A stretch of DNA of 44,412 nucleotides from Oscillospiraceae bacterium (lineage in GTDB: Bacteria > Bacillota > Clostridia > Oscillospirales > Oscillospiraceae), in the NCBI GenBank assembly GCA_017619535.1, contig JAFZSD010000079.1:1-44412 (forward strand). The letters run 5' to 3'. Position 1 is the stretch's first letter, and every line of letters begins with the position of its first letter. The notes beneath the pieces are model-generated. The model saw nothing but the letters and a program-made list of their open reading frames with translations. It made no database searches and was not told where the DNA came from. This document shows positions 34,073-42,142 of the stretch, in pieces. A program made the translations under genes and the position numbers.

Positions 34073-34110
34073 CTCAGTCCTCCTTCAATTCGGTTCGGCC
34101 TATTTTTCGT

Positions 34111-36072
34111 TCAGATGCCGACGGTGAGGTTGAATGCGTCGGTGTTCGCATTATAGATGTTTCCGACCTGGTTGCCGTCGCCCACTATGACGGTGCGGGT
34201 AACTATGCCGGAGAGTTCCTGGGCCACGGGATCGGGTCTGAGGCCGAAGGCTGTTATGACGGTGTCGGCCTCGACAAGAGACACTGTGCCGTCCGCCGCC
34301 TCGATCTCTACGCCCTTGTCGGTTATGCGCTTGACCTTGGAGCTGTAGCATGTCTTGATGCCCAGTTCGTCGACGAGCCCCATCGCGCAGTTTCTGACGA
34401 GGTCCATGACGTCTTTGCACAGTTCGTCCTTTGCAAGTGCATCGACGATGGTCACTTCGTGTCCCTCTTTGGCAAGGTCGATGCTGCACTCTGTCCCGCT
34501 GAGGCCGCCGCCGCACATAACGACGCGCTTGCCGACAGGCTTTCTCTTGAGTTCCGCGTCGCTGACGGTCATGACATGCGGAAGGTCGATGCCTTCGATG
34601 GGCGGAATGATGTGATTCGCGCCTGTCGCGATGACGAGCACGTCGGGATCGAGCTCACGGATGAGCTCCGGAGTCGCGGTGACGCCTGTCATCACCTTCG
34701 CGCCGCAGGACATGGTCTTCGCAATATCCCAGTCGATGTATTTGCGGAACGTATCCTTGTAGGACAGTGCCGCGGCCTCGTAGAGGTGGCCGCCAAGTTT
34801 GTCCTGTTTCTCTATGAGGGTGACTTCATGACCGCGGCGGCGGAGCGTCTGGGCGGCCATCATTCCGGCGGCTCCTCCTCCCACAACTACGGCCTTGATG
34901 GGATGCGGGGACGGATAGACCTCACGGTAGCGCATCTCGCGCCCGGCCTGGGGGTTGACGGCGCAGCGGATCTGTCCGCCGACGGAAGGTCCCTTGACAC
35001 AGTTGTAGCAGCGCAGGCAGGGGCGTATGTCGCTGCCGTTTCCGAGCTCTGCCTTCGTTACGAGATGCTGGTCCGCAATAAGAGCCTTCGCCATTGCGAC
35101 GATGTCCGCCTGTCCGGAAGCGAGGATCTCCTCGGCCTCTTCTATGCAGGTTATTCCGCCGACGACGGCCACCGGGATGTCTATTGCAGCCTTGATCTTT
35201 TCGGAGTATTCGACGTTGAGCTTGTGGGGCATATAGTAGCAGGGCTGGGTGAAGCGGTGGAAATAGGCCTTGTCGATCATACCGCCTGAGACGTGCACCA
35301 TATCTATGTATTTCTGCGCTTCCTTAAGAAAAGCGATGGTGTCCTCTATCGTCGGGCTGTCCTGGATGTACTCGTTGCCGCAGATCCTTATCTCGATATT
35401 GAGTTTGCGGCCGACCTTTTCACGTATCGCCTTGAGAATGGCGAGCGGAAAACGGTGTCTGTTCTCAAGTGAACCGCCGTATTTGTCGGTACGCTTATTG
35501 AAATGAGGAGACAGGAACGCGCTCAGGAGATTACCGTGGGCCATGTGTACCATGATCATGTCGAAGTTGCCGCGCACGCAGCGGTCGGCAGCCGCTACAT
35601 AAGCCTCAAGGACTTTCTGCATCTCTTCCTCTGTGATCTCGATGAACTTGGTGGGATCATCATTCTCAAGAACAGAGGGAACGAACGCGGGACGTCCGTT
35701 CAGAAACGGCGGATAAGCCATTCTGCCGGCGTGGGTCGTTTCGATGGATATCTTCGCTCCGCGGGAATGGGCGGCCTCGGCGAGGAGCTGAAGGTCGGCT
35801 ACGTCGCTGTTGTCTACGTTTCTGACGGAGCCGTAATAATCGCGCGCACGGTCGTAGTCTACGGGAGTCGAACCTATAGTGACAAGGCCGGCGCCCGTAT
35901 TGGCCTGGGCTTCCACATAAGCCACGAGGCTATCGGTGCACAGACCCTCATAGGTCTCGGCATGGCCGGATACCATCGGCGCAAATGCGATCCTGTTTCT
36001 GAGCGTCATCGTACCGACTTTTATCGGCTGAAACACGTGCGGATATGCTTTGTTCGTATTCAATTTATTCAC
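34111..36072 (-). CDS. Enoate-reductase-type flavin oxidoreductase (first of tandem pair)
   Basis: 653 residues with the same architecture: FMN barrel (1-345), [4Fe-4S] ligands Cys352, 355, 358 and 370 (CLRCYNC...C), FAD loop VVGGGAAGMMAA (about 396-407) and a second dinucleotide loop CGGGLSGTE. RTDKYGGSLENRHRF is the family barrel signature. The active-site pair His176 and His179 is kept, but the Tyr of HGYL is Asn181. The start is uncertain: GTG at 36070-36072 has only a closely spaced AGG, while TTG at 36061-36063 lies better behind AGGGTGA. Promoter and palindrome upstream at 36125-36153. The substrate cannot be read from the window. Confidence 0.9.
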   Translation of the reverse strand: MNKLNTNKAYPHVFQPIKVGTMTLRNRIAFAPMVSGHAETYEGLCTDSLVAYVEAQANTGAGLVTIGSTPVDYDRARDYYGSVRNVDNSDVADLQLLAEAAHSRGAKISIETTHAGRMAYPPFLNGRPAFVPSVLENDDPTKFIEITEEEMQKVLEAYVAAADRCVRGNFDMIMVHMAHGNLLSAFLSPHFNKRTDKYGGSLENRHRFPLAILKAIREKVGRKLNIEIRICGNEYIQDSPTIEDTIAFLKEAQKYIDMVHVSGGMIDKAYFHRFTQPCYYMPHKLNVEYSEKIKAAIDIPVAVVGGITCIEEAEEILASGQADIVAMAKALIADQHLVTKAELGNGSDIRPCLRCYNCVKGPSVGGQIRCAVNPQAGREMRYREVYPSPHPIKAVVVGGGAAGMMAAQTLRRRGHEVTLIEKQDKLGGHLYEAAALSYKDTFRKYIDWDIAKTMSCGAKVMTGVTATPELIRELDPDVLVIATGANHIIPPIEGIDLPHVMTVSDAELKRKPVGKRVVMCGGGLSGTECSIDLAKEGHEVTIVDALAKDELCKDVMDLVRNCAMGLVDELGIKTCYSSKVKRITDKGVEIEAADGTVSLVEADTVITAFGLRPDPVAQELSGIVTRTVIVGDGNQVGNIYNANTDAFNLTVGI

Positions 36073-36124
36073 CCTGCCTTTAATAATGATTACTGATATT
36101 CCGTTTCGTATGTCCAGTTATTTA

Positions 36125-36153
36125 ATTATATTACTAGTAATACGTTTTGTCTA
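36125..36153 (-). promoter_or_regulatory. Promoter of the flavoenzyme pair with a palindrome in the spacer
   Basis: On the minus strand, TAGACA (complement of 36148-36153), a 17-base spacer and TATAAT (complement of 36125-36130). The spacer contains the perfect 14-bp palindrome TATTACTAGTAATA (36129-36142), a placement typical for a repressor site. Confidence 0.75.
36129..36142. promoter_or_regulatory. Putative operator: TATTACTAGTAATA palindrome
   Basis: A perfect 14-bp inverted repeat with no spacer, lying between -35 and -10 of the flavoenzyme promoter. MarR- or TetR-type repressors use such sites. No regulator gene is adjacent; the only regulator in the window is the TetR protein at 29540. 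Confidence 0.5.
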
Positions 36154-36232
36154 TACGGCGGACCGCTCCTGCTGATATGCCGCATCTGTTTTTGGCCGTT
36201 TCCTTCTTTTGTTGTGTTTTTCGTTCTACAGC

Positions 36233-36261
36233 TTGACGCAGAACACATACTGTTTTATCAT
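36233..36261 (+). promoter_or_regulatory. Promoter for the E2-like gene
   Basis: TTGACG (36233-36238), a 17-base spacer and TATCAT (36256-36261). It diverges from the flavoenzyme promoter about 80 bases away. Confidence 0.65.
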
Positions 36262-36311
36262 TTAGGATAAATAAAGTTTTTTAACTAATCTGCATTAATG
36301 ACGGAGGGAAA

Positions 36312-37142
36312 ATGAGACCTGACGGAAAACGAGTGAAGGGCGAAAACGCCATGTACAGCCTCGTGCCGTATTTCCTTACGAAACGGTACGACGCCATGAA
36401 TATGATAACTCTCGACATACCCCTTGAACCTCTGCACAAGTATATGAATGAAAAACGCAAAGAAGGCCGTCCCGTCAGCCATCTTGCGCTCATCATATCT
36501 TCATTTATTCGTATAGCAGCGGAGTTCCCGGCGCTCAACCGGTTCGTAGTCGGCAAGAAGGTATATCAGCGGAACGAACTTGCGGTCTCCATGGTCGTCC
36601 TCCGCCCCGGTACCGACGAAGACACGATGTCCAAGATCTACTTCGAACCGACTGACAATATCTTTGAGATCAACGATAAGATAAACACCTACATAAGCGA
36701 GAACCGCAAGGACAACAACAGCAATTCCCTCGACAGGATCATGAGCATCCTCCTCAAGATGCCGGGTCTTATCTCAGTTGCTACCGGACTCATCCGTTTT
36801 GCCGACAGGATCGGTATCCTTCCGAGGTCCATAATCAATGCAAGTCCGTTCCACGCCAGCCTCCTGATATCCAATCTGGGAAGCATCCGGACGAACCACA
36901 TCTACCATCACCTGTACCAGTTCGGCACGACGAGCCTTGCCATAACGATGGGAAATGCACGCGAGGCGCATAAGCGGGTCGGCGACACAGTGACCCATAT
37001 AAAGTGCATCCCTCTCGGTCTCGTCATGGACGAGCGCATATGCTCCGGCCATTACTTTGCAAAGGCGTTCGCCCGCATGAAAGAGTATCTGACCGATCCC
37101 ACGCTGATGGAGATCGGATACGTTCCAAAAGAGGCCGAATAG
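36312..37142 (+). CDS. Stand-alone 2-oxoacid dehydrogenase E2-like acyltransferase-fold protein
   Basis: 276 residues resembling only the catalytic (CAT-like) domain of E2 acyltransferases; no lipoyl or peripheral-binding domain is present. Landmarks are SHLALIISSFIRIAAEFPALNR (about 56-77), LLISNLGSIR (about 184-193) and PLGLVMDERICSGHYFAKAF (about 234-253). In real E2 enzymes that last motif is DHRVxDG: here the catalytic His is Glu241 and the Asp is Ser245, so acyl transfer by the standard route is unlikely. It may bind an acyl-CoA or act as a structural relative. GGAGGG precedes the ATG. It is followed by a terminator. Confidence 0.72.
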   Translation: MRPDGKRVKGENAMYSLVPYFLTKRYDAMNMITLDIPLEPLHKYMNEKRKEGRPVSHLALIISSFIRIAAEFPALNRFVVGKKVYQRNELAVSMVVLRPGTDEDTMSKIYFEPTDNIFEINDKINTYISENRKDNNSNSLDRIMSILLKMPGLISVATGLIRFADRIGILPRSIINASPFHASLLISNLGSIRTNHIYHHLYQFGTTSLAITMGNAREAHKRVGDTVTHIKCIPLGLVMDERICSGHYFAKAFARMKEYLTDPTLMEIGYVPKEAE

Positions 37143-37155
37143 ATTTGTCATAATG

Positions 37156-37181
37156 TACGCCGCGGCTGGTGCCGCGGCGTA
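37156..37181 (+). terminator. Terminator after the E2-like gene
   Basis: An 11-bp perfect stem (37156-37166 with 37171-37181) with loop TGGT, followed by TTTAGTT. Confidence 0.88.
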
Positions 37182-37234
37182 TTTAGTTGCCCGGATCAGT
37201 ATCGCATAACGGATCACACAATACGGTTTTTCTG

Positions 37235-37243
37235 TGATATACT
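37235..37243 (+). promoter_or_regulatory. Extended -10 before the DUF218 gene
   Basis: TGA followed by TATACT (37238-37243), with no good -35. The leader of about 100 bases to the ATG holds two small hairpins (around 37259-37275 and 37275-37290) but no recognised riboswitch. Confidence 0.4.
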
Positions 37244-37345
37244 GTCGTATCATAAGCAGCGGGACCAGCCGCACTGTTTTAGACAGCGCGGATCTGTAAG
37301 GTCGTGACTTCTTAGAATACGCCAAACTGTGTCATCGGGAGCCGG

Positions 37346-38815
37346 ATGGATATGAACAGAAGAATCCTCATAGCTGCGGCGATTCTACTTGTTGCCGTCT
37401 GTTTTGTCACTGTCATCCTGTGCAGCGGTTCTTTCACCGTTCAGGCAGACATTCCGCAAGATGCATCTGCGGATGATTATTCCGTCGCCACAGACTACGG
37501 CCGGGATGTTATCGAACTCACAGATAAGTCTGTCAGTAACGGGGTCCTCAGTCTGACTTTCCGTCCGATAAAACAAGGGAGAGAATTCATCATCGTCTCA
37601 TCACCTGACGGCATCAACTCCTGTTATCCCGTTTACGTTCACCTGTTCGGAATAGTCACTGAAAACGATTTCTTCGGCAAGTGCAACGGCGACATCGTAA
37701 TCCCTGCGGCAATAATCATCTTTCTCGCGCTTCTTCTGTACTATCTCATCAGAGAGCACCGCGGGGACGTGCGTCAGAATCTATACCGTTACAAGAACAT
37801 TAGATCGTTCGGCCTGATACTATTCATCGCATTCCTGCTTCTGAGTCAGATACCGCATCTGTTTCAGTACAGAGGCACTATTCAGACCATCAAGTCGTTT
37901 CTGCACTCTGCTGATACATTCTCCGGATTTGCGCTGCCTGCAGCATTCATTCTGTCTATCCTCATGACTGTCAGCAACATACGGCTCATGAAAAAAGAGG
38001 GACGCACCCCTCGTAATATGCTGGCCTCATTCCTGAGCATACTTCTCTGCCTGGCCACCGTATTTCCCACTGTGCTTTCAGGTATTCTCCAGCGTTCGAA
38101 TATAACCGGCATCCACTCACTGAACAGTCCTTTGCCGTATATAGAGACGGCCGTTGAAACGGTAGTCACGATCCTGGTTGCCTATCTTGAATGCATATTC
38201 GTCGGAACGATAGTCTTCGGCATAAAAGCTGCAAGGCATGTCCCTACGTACGACAGGGACTACATGGTGATACTCGGCTGTCAGACGAGACCTGACGGGA
38301 CACCGACTCCTCTTCTCGGCGCCCGCATCGACAGAGCGCTGGAATTTGCCGCGGAACAGAAAATAGTCTCCGGACGTGATCTCATATTCGTTCCTTCCGG
38401 CGGGCAGGGTCCTGATGAGACTGTATCCGAAGCCAGAGCCATAAGAAACTATCTGATCTCCAGAGGCGTGAGCGACGACTGCATTCTCGAAGAAGACAGA
38501 TCAACGAACACCCGGGAAAACATGAAATACTCAATGGACCTGATACGCACCCGGTCAGTTCCGAAAGAGCCGAAGATCGCTTTCTCCACTACGAACTATC
38601 ACGTATTCAGGGCCGGACTGATAGCGTCGGAACTCGGCATTAACGCCGAGGGCGTCGGAAGCCCCACGAAACGGTATTTCTGGATCAACGCCTTCATCCG
38701 GGAATTTGTCGCGACGCTGTTTTCGGAACGCAAAAGCCACATCAGGACCCTTATTATCCTGTTTGTGATAATGCTTGTCATGGTGTTTGCAGTTTATATT
38801 TCCAACAATGTCTGA
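37346..38815 (+). CDS. DUF218 (YdcF/ElyC-like) membrane protein
   Basis: 489 residues. A first membrane span (about 6-27), a small extracytoplasmic region (about 30-115) and several further spans (about 118-305) precede the DUF218 domain (about 310-460). That domain begins MVILGCQTRPDGTPTPLLG and contains FVPSGGQGPDE, SEARAIRNYLISRGV and DRSTNTRENMKYS, the family's characteristic series. A last span closes the protein. The family is linked to cell-envelope or carrier-lipid handling. An ATG two codons downstream is an alternative start. It heads a three-gene row. Confidence 0.85.
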   Translation: MDMNRRILIAAAILLVAVCFVTVILCSGSFTVQADIPQDASADDYSVATDYGRDVIELTDKSVSNGVLSLTFRPIKQGREFIIVSSPDGINSCYPVYVHLFGIVTENDFFGKCNGDIVIPAAIIIFLALLLYYLIREHRGDVRQNLYRYKNIRSFGLILFIAFLLLSQIPHLFQYRGTIQTIKSFLHSADTFSGFALPAAFILSILMTVSNIRLMKKEGRTPRNMLASFLSILLCLATVFPTVLSGILQRSNITGIHSLNSPLPYIETAVETVVTILVAYLECIFVGTIVFGIKAARHVPTYDRDYMVILGCQTRPDGTPTPLLGARIDRALEFAAEQKIVSGRDLIFVPSGGQGPDETVSEARAIRNYLISRGVSDDCILEEDRSTNTRENMKYSMDLIRTRSVPKEPKIAFSTTNYHVFRAGLIASELGINAEGVGSPTKRYFWINAFIREFVATLFSERKSHIRTLIILFVIMLVMVFAVYISNNV

Positions 38816-38828
38816 TACAGGAGGAAAA

Positions 38829-39308
38829 ATGGACGACGAAAGACTGACAGAACAGGCTGAAAAACTGTTCGGGAAAGACTACTGGTTAATCGACCTGCTT
38901 CCGAAACAGGCCCCGGGAGACGGCACAGGCAGGTATTTTGACGCTGAACGGTATTTCATGGAACCGCGCCGTCTCAAAGAACTGTATAATAGATTCGCCC
39001 GCATCGTCATCAAGTTGAACTGCTACTGCGGGATCCTGGTCAGCCGTCCTGCTGCCGGCTCATGGGCGCGCGACCCGGAACCGGAACAGTTGGAACAGTG
39101 GTTCCAGCACTGCGCGTCTCAGAGACGCGGCGCAGATCATTTAGAGGTGCTGACGTCTGACGGCGGTTCGATGCTGACGCTCAGCAGGGGCGACCTGTAC
39201 ATGACTCTCTACTCGCCTTCAGAGGAACTGCTCGGCACCCTGGGCCAGCTGGCTGCGTCTGAGGGGCTCTTCCTCCGGCAGCCCGAAAAAACACGTGAAG
39301 AGGCCTGA
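38829..39308 (+). CDS. Unknown soluble protein
   Basis: 159 residues from the ATG behind AGGAGG (38819-38824); a longer frame upstream overlaps the DUF218 gene. No membrane span or signal peptide. FGKDYWLIDLLPKQAP (about 15-30) and a Pro-Glu-rich region are followed by a beta-rich end (TSDGGSMLTLSRGDLYMTLY, about 118-137). I do not recognise the family. Its position 13 bases after the DUF218 gene and overlapping the next gene's lead-in suggests a shared function. Confidence 0.72.
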   Translation: MDDERLTEQAEKLFGKDYWLIDLLPKQAPGDGTGRYFDAERYFMEPRRLKELYNRFARIVIKLNCYCGILVSRPAAGSWARDPEPEQLEQWFQHCASQRRGADHLEVLTSDGGSMLTLSRGDLYMTLYSPSEELLGTLGQLAASEGLFLRQPEKTREEA

Positions 39309-39309
39309 A

Positions 39310-39963
39310 ATGGGTAATATGGGAAATCAGGACGTAAATGAAAAAAACCGAAAGCTCACTGAGGCCGAACAGAAAAGGCTGGCGAGATTCGAATCGCTAT
39401 CGGCGGAGCTGACCGGACAGGGTTACAGCCGCACGGATCTGACCATAGGCATCGTAAGGGCTAACGTATTTGCCATCTTTCTACTGATACCGCTGGTGAT
39501 CATAGGTGTAGGGCTTTTCTACATGAGACATAAAACGCTGACCGCCGGGTTCGGCTTGAATACTCTCATATGCTTCGTGATTGTATTTGCGGTCCTCATA
39601 GTAGTACATGAACTGATCCACGGCGCGTGCTGGGCCATCTTCGCCGAGCATCACTTCAGCGACATCGAGTTCGGATTCATGCGGCAGTACATCACGCCAT
39701 ACTGCACATGCGGCGTTCCTCTCCGCAAAGGGCCGTATATCTTTGGTGCACTCATGCCGCTTATACTTCTGGGCATCATTCCGATGATAGCCGGCATTTT
39801 TATCGGTTCTATGCCGGTTCTGCTCATCGGTATCCTGATGGCTGATTCTGCCGCAGGAGACATCATGATCGCATGGAATATCCTGAGGTACAGGAGCCTG
39901 GCGGCGAGTGTCGTTTACATCGATCATCCGACCCAGGCAGGCGGTGTCATTTTTGAGAAATAA
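39310..39963 (+). CDS. DUF3267-type putative membrane metalloprotease
   Basis: 217 residues from the ATG at 39310 (GAAGAGG nine bases upstream). A GTG 15 bases earlier has no site. Four to five membrane spans. The zinc-binding HELIH (His100-His104) lies at the end of the second span, as in DUF3267 proteins. A later LMADSAAGDIMIAWN could provide the acidic ligand. Protease activity is inferred from the motif only. Its start lies next to the previous stop, so it is the third gene of the row. A strong terminator follows at 40005-40036. Confidence 0.8.
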   Translation: MGNMGNQDVNEKNRKLTEAEQKRLARFESLSAELTGQGYSRTDLTIGIVRANVFAIFLLIPLVIIGVGLFYMRHKTLTAGFGLNTLICFVIVFAVLIVVHELIHGACWAIFAEHHFSDIEFGFMRQYITPYCTCGVPLRKGPYIFGALMPLILLGIIPMIAGIFIGSMPVLLIGILMADSAAGDIMIAWNILRYRSLAASVVYIDHPTQAGGVIFEK

Positions 39964-40004
39964 GCCCGTATAACCGGTAACATCCTCATATGCTGCGGGC
40001 AGAA

Positions 40005-40036
40005 AAACGGCGGACGATCGGAATCGTCCGCCGTTT
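40005..40036. terminator. Bidirectional terminator between DUF3267 gene and MATE gene
   Basis: A perfect 14-bp stem (40005-40018 with 40023-40036) with loop CGGA, and A/T flanks on both sides. It lies between convergent genes. Confidence 0.92.
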
Positions 40037-40050
40037 CATGTATACCCTGG

Positions 40051-41424
40051 TCATCGTGTGACATCGTTTATCCATTTCCGTGACACCAGCCGCGGAATGT
40101 TTATAAAGATCTTGATCACTTCTTCAAAGCAGATGCATGTGTATACCGCGTGGAGCCCCCATTTAAGTATCAGGCCGGTGACCGCGGCTGCCGGAACACA
40201 GACAAGGAACATCGGCAGCACGTCGCAGAAAAGCGCGTATCGCACGTCTCCTCCGCTTCGGAACACGCCGGTTATAAGGGCTATGTTCAGAGCTCTGAGA
40301 GGCAGGACCGCTGCCACAGCCGTCATGATGAACATGCCGTATCCCCGCGCCCCCTCGCTTAAGCCCAGAAGGGGAAAGATCAGAGGCTCAAGGGCGGTGA
40401 ATCTTACAATGAGCACAATAATACTGCTCACTACGCCGACGGCCGCAGACAGGACGCAGAGAGCTACTCCCCTTCCGTAGACCTTGTCCGTCTCACCCGC
40501 GCCTATATCACGTCCGATTATCACCGCAGTCGCTCCGCCTGCGGCAAACAGTCCGACGCTGAGCACACGCTCCAGGTTGCCGGCGATCGTAAAGGCCGCC
40601 AGTATCGCGGCGCTGTCCTCCATATGGCCCATTATGACGGAATAGAGCGACGTCGCAGCCGACCACAGGGCCTCGTTGAGAACGACGGGCAGCACATACC
40701 TGACACCGTCGTGCAGCATCTCTCTGCCCGGGCGCAGTATAAGTCCGGGCTTCAAAGGCAGTCTCTTGTCGAAGAACAGAGCGTAGACGACGACGGCACA
40801 GAGCTCGCAAATACGGCTTATGAGCGTCGCCAGGGCTGCACCCTCCACTCCCATTGCCGGGGCGCCGAGATTTCCGAATATGAGTACCCAGTTCAGGAAG
40901 ATGTTGAGTAGAGACGACCCGGTAAGCGTAAGAGCTCCCAGCATCGGATTGCCCATGCTCCTCTGAGTCGCAATATAAATGCCGCCTACGCCGGTAAAAA
41001 GGTGCGAAGGCCCAGCTATGCGCAGGTACGCCGCTCCGGGTCCGACCAGATCTTCGTTGTTGGTGAGGACCCTCATAATGCCTTCCGGGACCGTCACAGC
41101 AGCAGCAGCCACCGCGAACGTTACGATCAGCGCAGCGTAAAGGCCCATGCCCAGCACCCGGTTAATGGCTGCTTTGTCGCCCTTGCCGTAGTACTGCGCG
41201 GTGAGCACTCCGCATCCGCTCTGAAGGCCGAAACCGATGAGCATGACGATGAACATGGGGGTGTTCGCCAGGGACACAGCAGCCAGAGGCAGCTCTCCCA
41301 GGGCTCCGACCATGAACGTATCCGCAAGGGACATGGCGTTCATTATGAAGTTTTGCAGGATCATCGGGATCATCAGCGCAACGGCCGATCTGTAGAATCT
41401 ACGTCCCTGTTTCAGATACGTCAT
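40051..41424 (-). CDS. MATE family efflux transporter (third copy)
   Basis: 457 residues from the ATG at 41422-41424, which follows GGAGG five bases away; an ATG 27 bases upstream lacks such a site. Twelve membrane spans; the N-terminus reads SAVALMIPMILQNFIMNAMS then LADTFMVGALG, and the second half starts near RYVLPVVLNEALWSA. It belongs to a different MATE branch from the tandem pair at 24281-27034 (the loop sequences differ clearly). The substrate is unknown. It stands alone. Confidence 0.92.
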   Translation of the reverse strand: MTYLKQGRRFYRSAVALMIPMILQNFIMNAMSLADTFMVGALGELPLAAVSLANTPMFIVMLIGFGLQSGCGVLTAQYYGKGDKAAINRVLGMGLYAALIVTFAVAAAAVTVPEGIMRVLTNNEDLVGPGAAYLRIAGPSHLFTGVGGIYIATQRSMGNPMLGALTLTGSSLLNIFLNWVLIFGNLGAPAMGVEGAALATLISRICELCAVVVYALFFDKRLPLKPGLILRPGREMLHDGVRYVLPVVLNEALWSAATSLYSVIMGHMEDSAAILAAFTIAGNLERVLSVGLFAAGGATAVIIGRDIGAGETDKVYGRGVALCVLSAAVGVVSSIIVLIVRFTALEPLIFPLLGLSEGARGYGMFIMTAVAAVLPLRALNIALITGVFRSGGDVRYALFCDVLPMFLVCVPAAAVTGLILKWGLHAVYTCICFEEVIKIFINIPRLVSRKWINDVTR

Positions 41425-41510
41425 TTTTGCCTCCGGATACTCTGCTGTCATTTGCCTGTCTTTTTCGGTCGGACTGCCGTCTGTTACAGCCGCCTCACGT
41501 TTTGAGCGTC

Positions 41511-41546
41511 AAAAATCCGACACCGGGCTGCGACCGCCGCCCGGTG
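41511..41546 (-). terminator. Terminator after the CD225-like gene
   Basis: On the minus strand an 8-9 bp stem (41539-41546 with 41521-41528) with a ten-base loop is followed by a run of five T (complement of 41511-41515). It lies about 20 bases past the stop. Confidence 0.8.
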
Positions 41547-41565
41547 CCGTTATTTGCATGGGATG

Positions 41566-41982
41566 CTAGATCAGCCTGCTTCCGCCTCCGCCGCCGATCG
41601 TAAGGATGCCGATAATTATACCGGCGATCGCCCAGCCTCTTGCGAGCTTTGCCTTTCTCAAATAGTCCTCATCTGTCACGGCCCTGGCCGCTTTTACGGA
41701 AAATACCGTCGCAACTATCCCACAGGGGAAAAAGAGGAGAATCGAGATGATGCTCAGAATCAGATACGTTTTCCTCGGCATCGCGTTATTCGTGTTGCTT
41801 TCGAAAGGCTCGCTGCTCGTCTCCGCGGGCGGCTCATGAGGCTCCGGCTGGACTGCCGGCGGGGCATCGACCACCGGGGCCGGACTGGTCTCTTCTGCCT
41901 GGGCAAACAGACTTGCCCCGCAGTTCGGGCAGAACTTGGCGCTTTTGGGGACCGTCGAATCACAGTACTGACAACGCTGCAT
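41566..41982 (-). CDS. Zinc-ribbon membrane protein, CD225/dispanin-like
   Basis: 138 residues. The N-terminus is a zinc ribbon (CQYCDSTV... CPNCG, Cys4, 7, 19, 22). A Pro/Glu/Ala-rich linker (about 35-65) follows. The C-terminal part has two membrane spans around PCGIVATVFSVKAARAVTDE (about 86-105), then KAKLARGWAIAGIIIGI; this looks like the CD225/dispanin pattern. It ends in a short Gly-rich tail. The role is unknown. GAGGTGAG precedes the ATG. Its promoter is at 42041-42070. Confidence 0.72.
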   Translation of the reverse strand: MQRCQYCDSTVPKSAKFCPNCGASLFAQAEETSPAPVVDAPPAVQPEPHEPPAETSSEPFESNTNNAMPRKTYLILSIISILLFFPCGIVATVFSVKAARAVTDEDYLRKAKLARGWAIAGIIIGILTIGGGGGSRLI

Positions 41983-42040
41983 TATTAACTCACCTCAGGC
42001 TTCGTAGAATGATTTATACGGATATGTCCTTTACAGTGAA

Positions 42041-42070
42041 ATTATAGCTTTCTGTTTCCGAATGTGTCAA
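42041..42070 (-). promoter_or_regulatory. Promoter of the CD225-like gene
   Basis: On the minus strand, TTGACA (complement of 42065-42070), an 18-base spacer and TATAAT (complement of 42041-42046). Both hexamers match consensus exactly. It begins only about 15 bases after the tyrS terminator. Confidence 0.82.
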
Positions 42071-42084
42071 GTGCGCAGGACGTC

Positions 42085-42118
42085 AAATGAGGCGGACATC
42101 TGCGTGTCCGCCTCATTT
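42085..42118. terminator. Terminator after tyrS
   Basis: A 14-bp stem (42085-42098 with 42105-42118) with loop TCTGCG, about 25 bases past the tyrS stop codon. Confidence 0.88.
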
Positions 42119-42142
42119 TCCGCTGTTATTCTTTTAAAAGGC

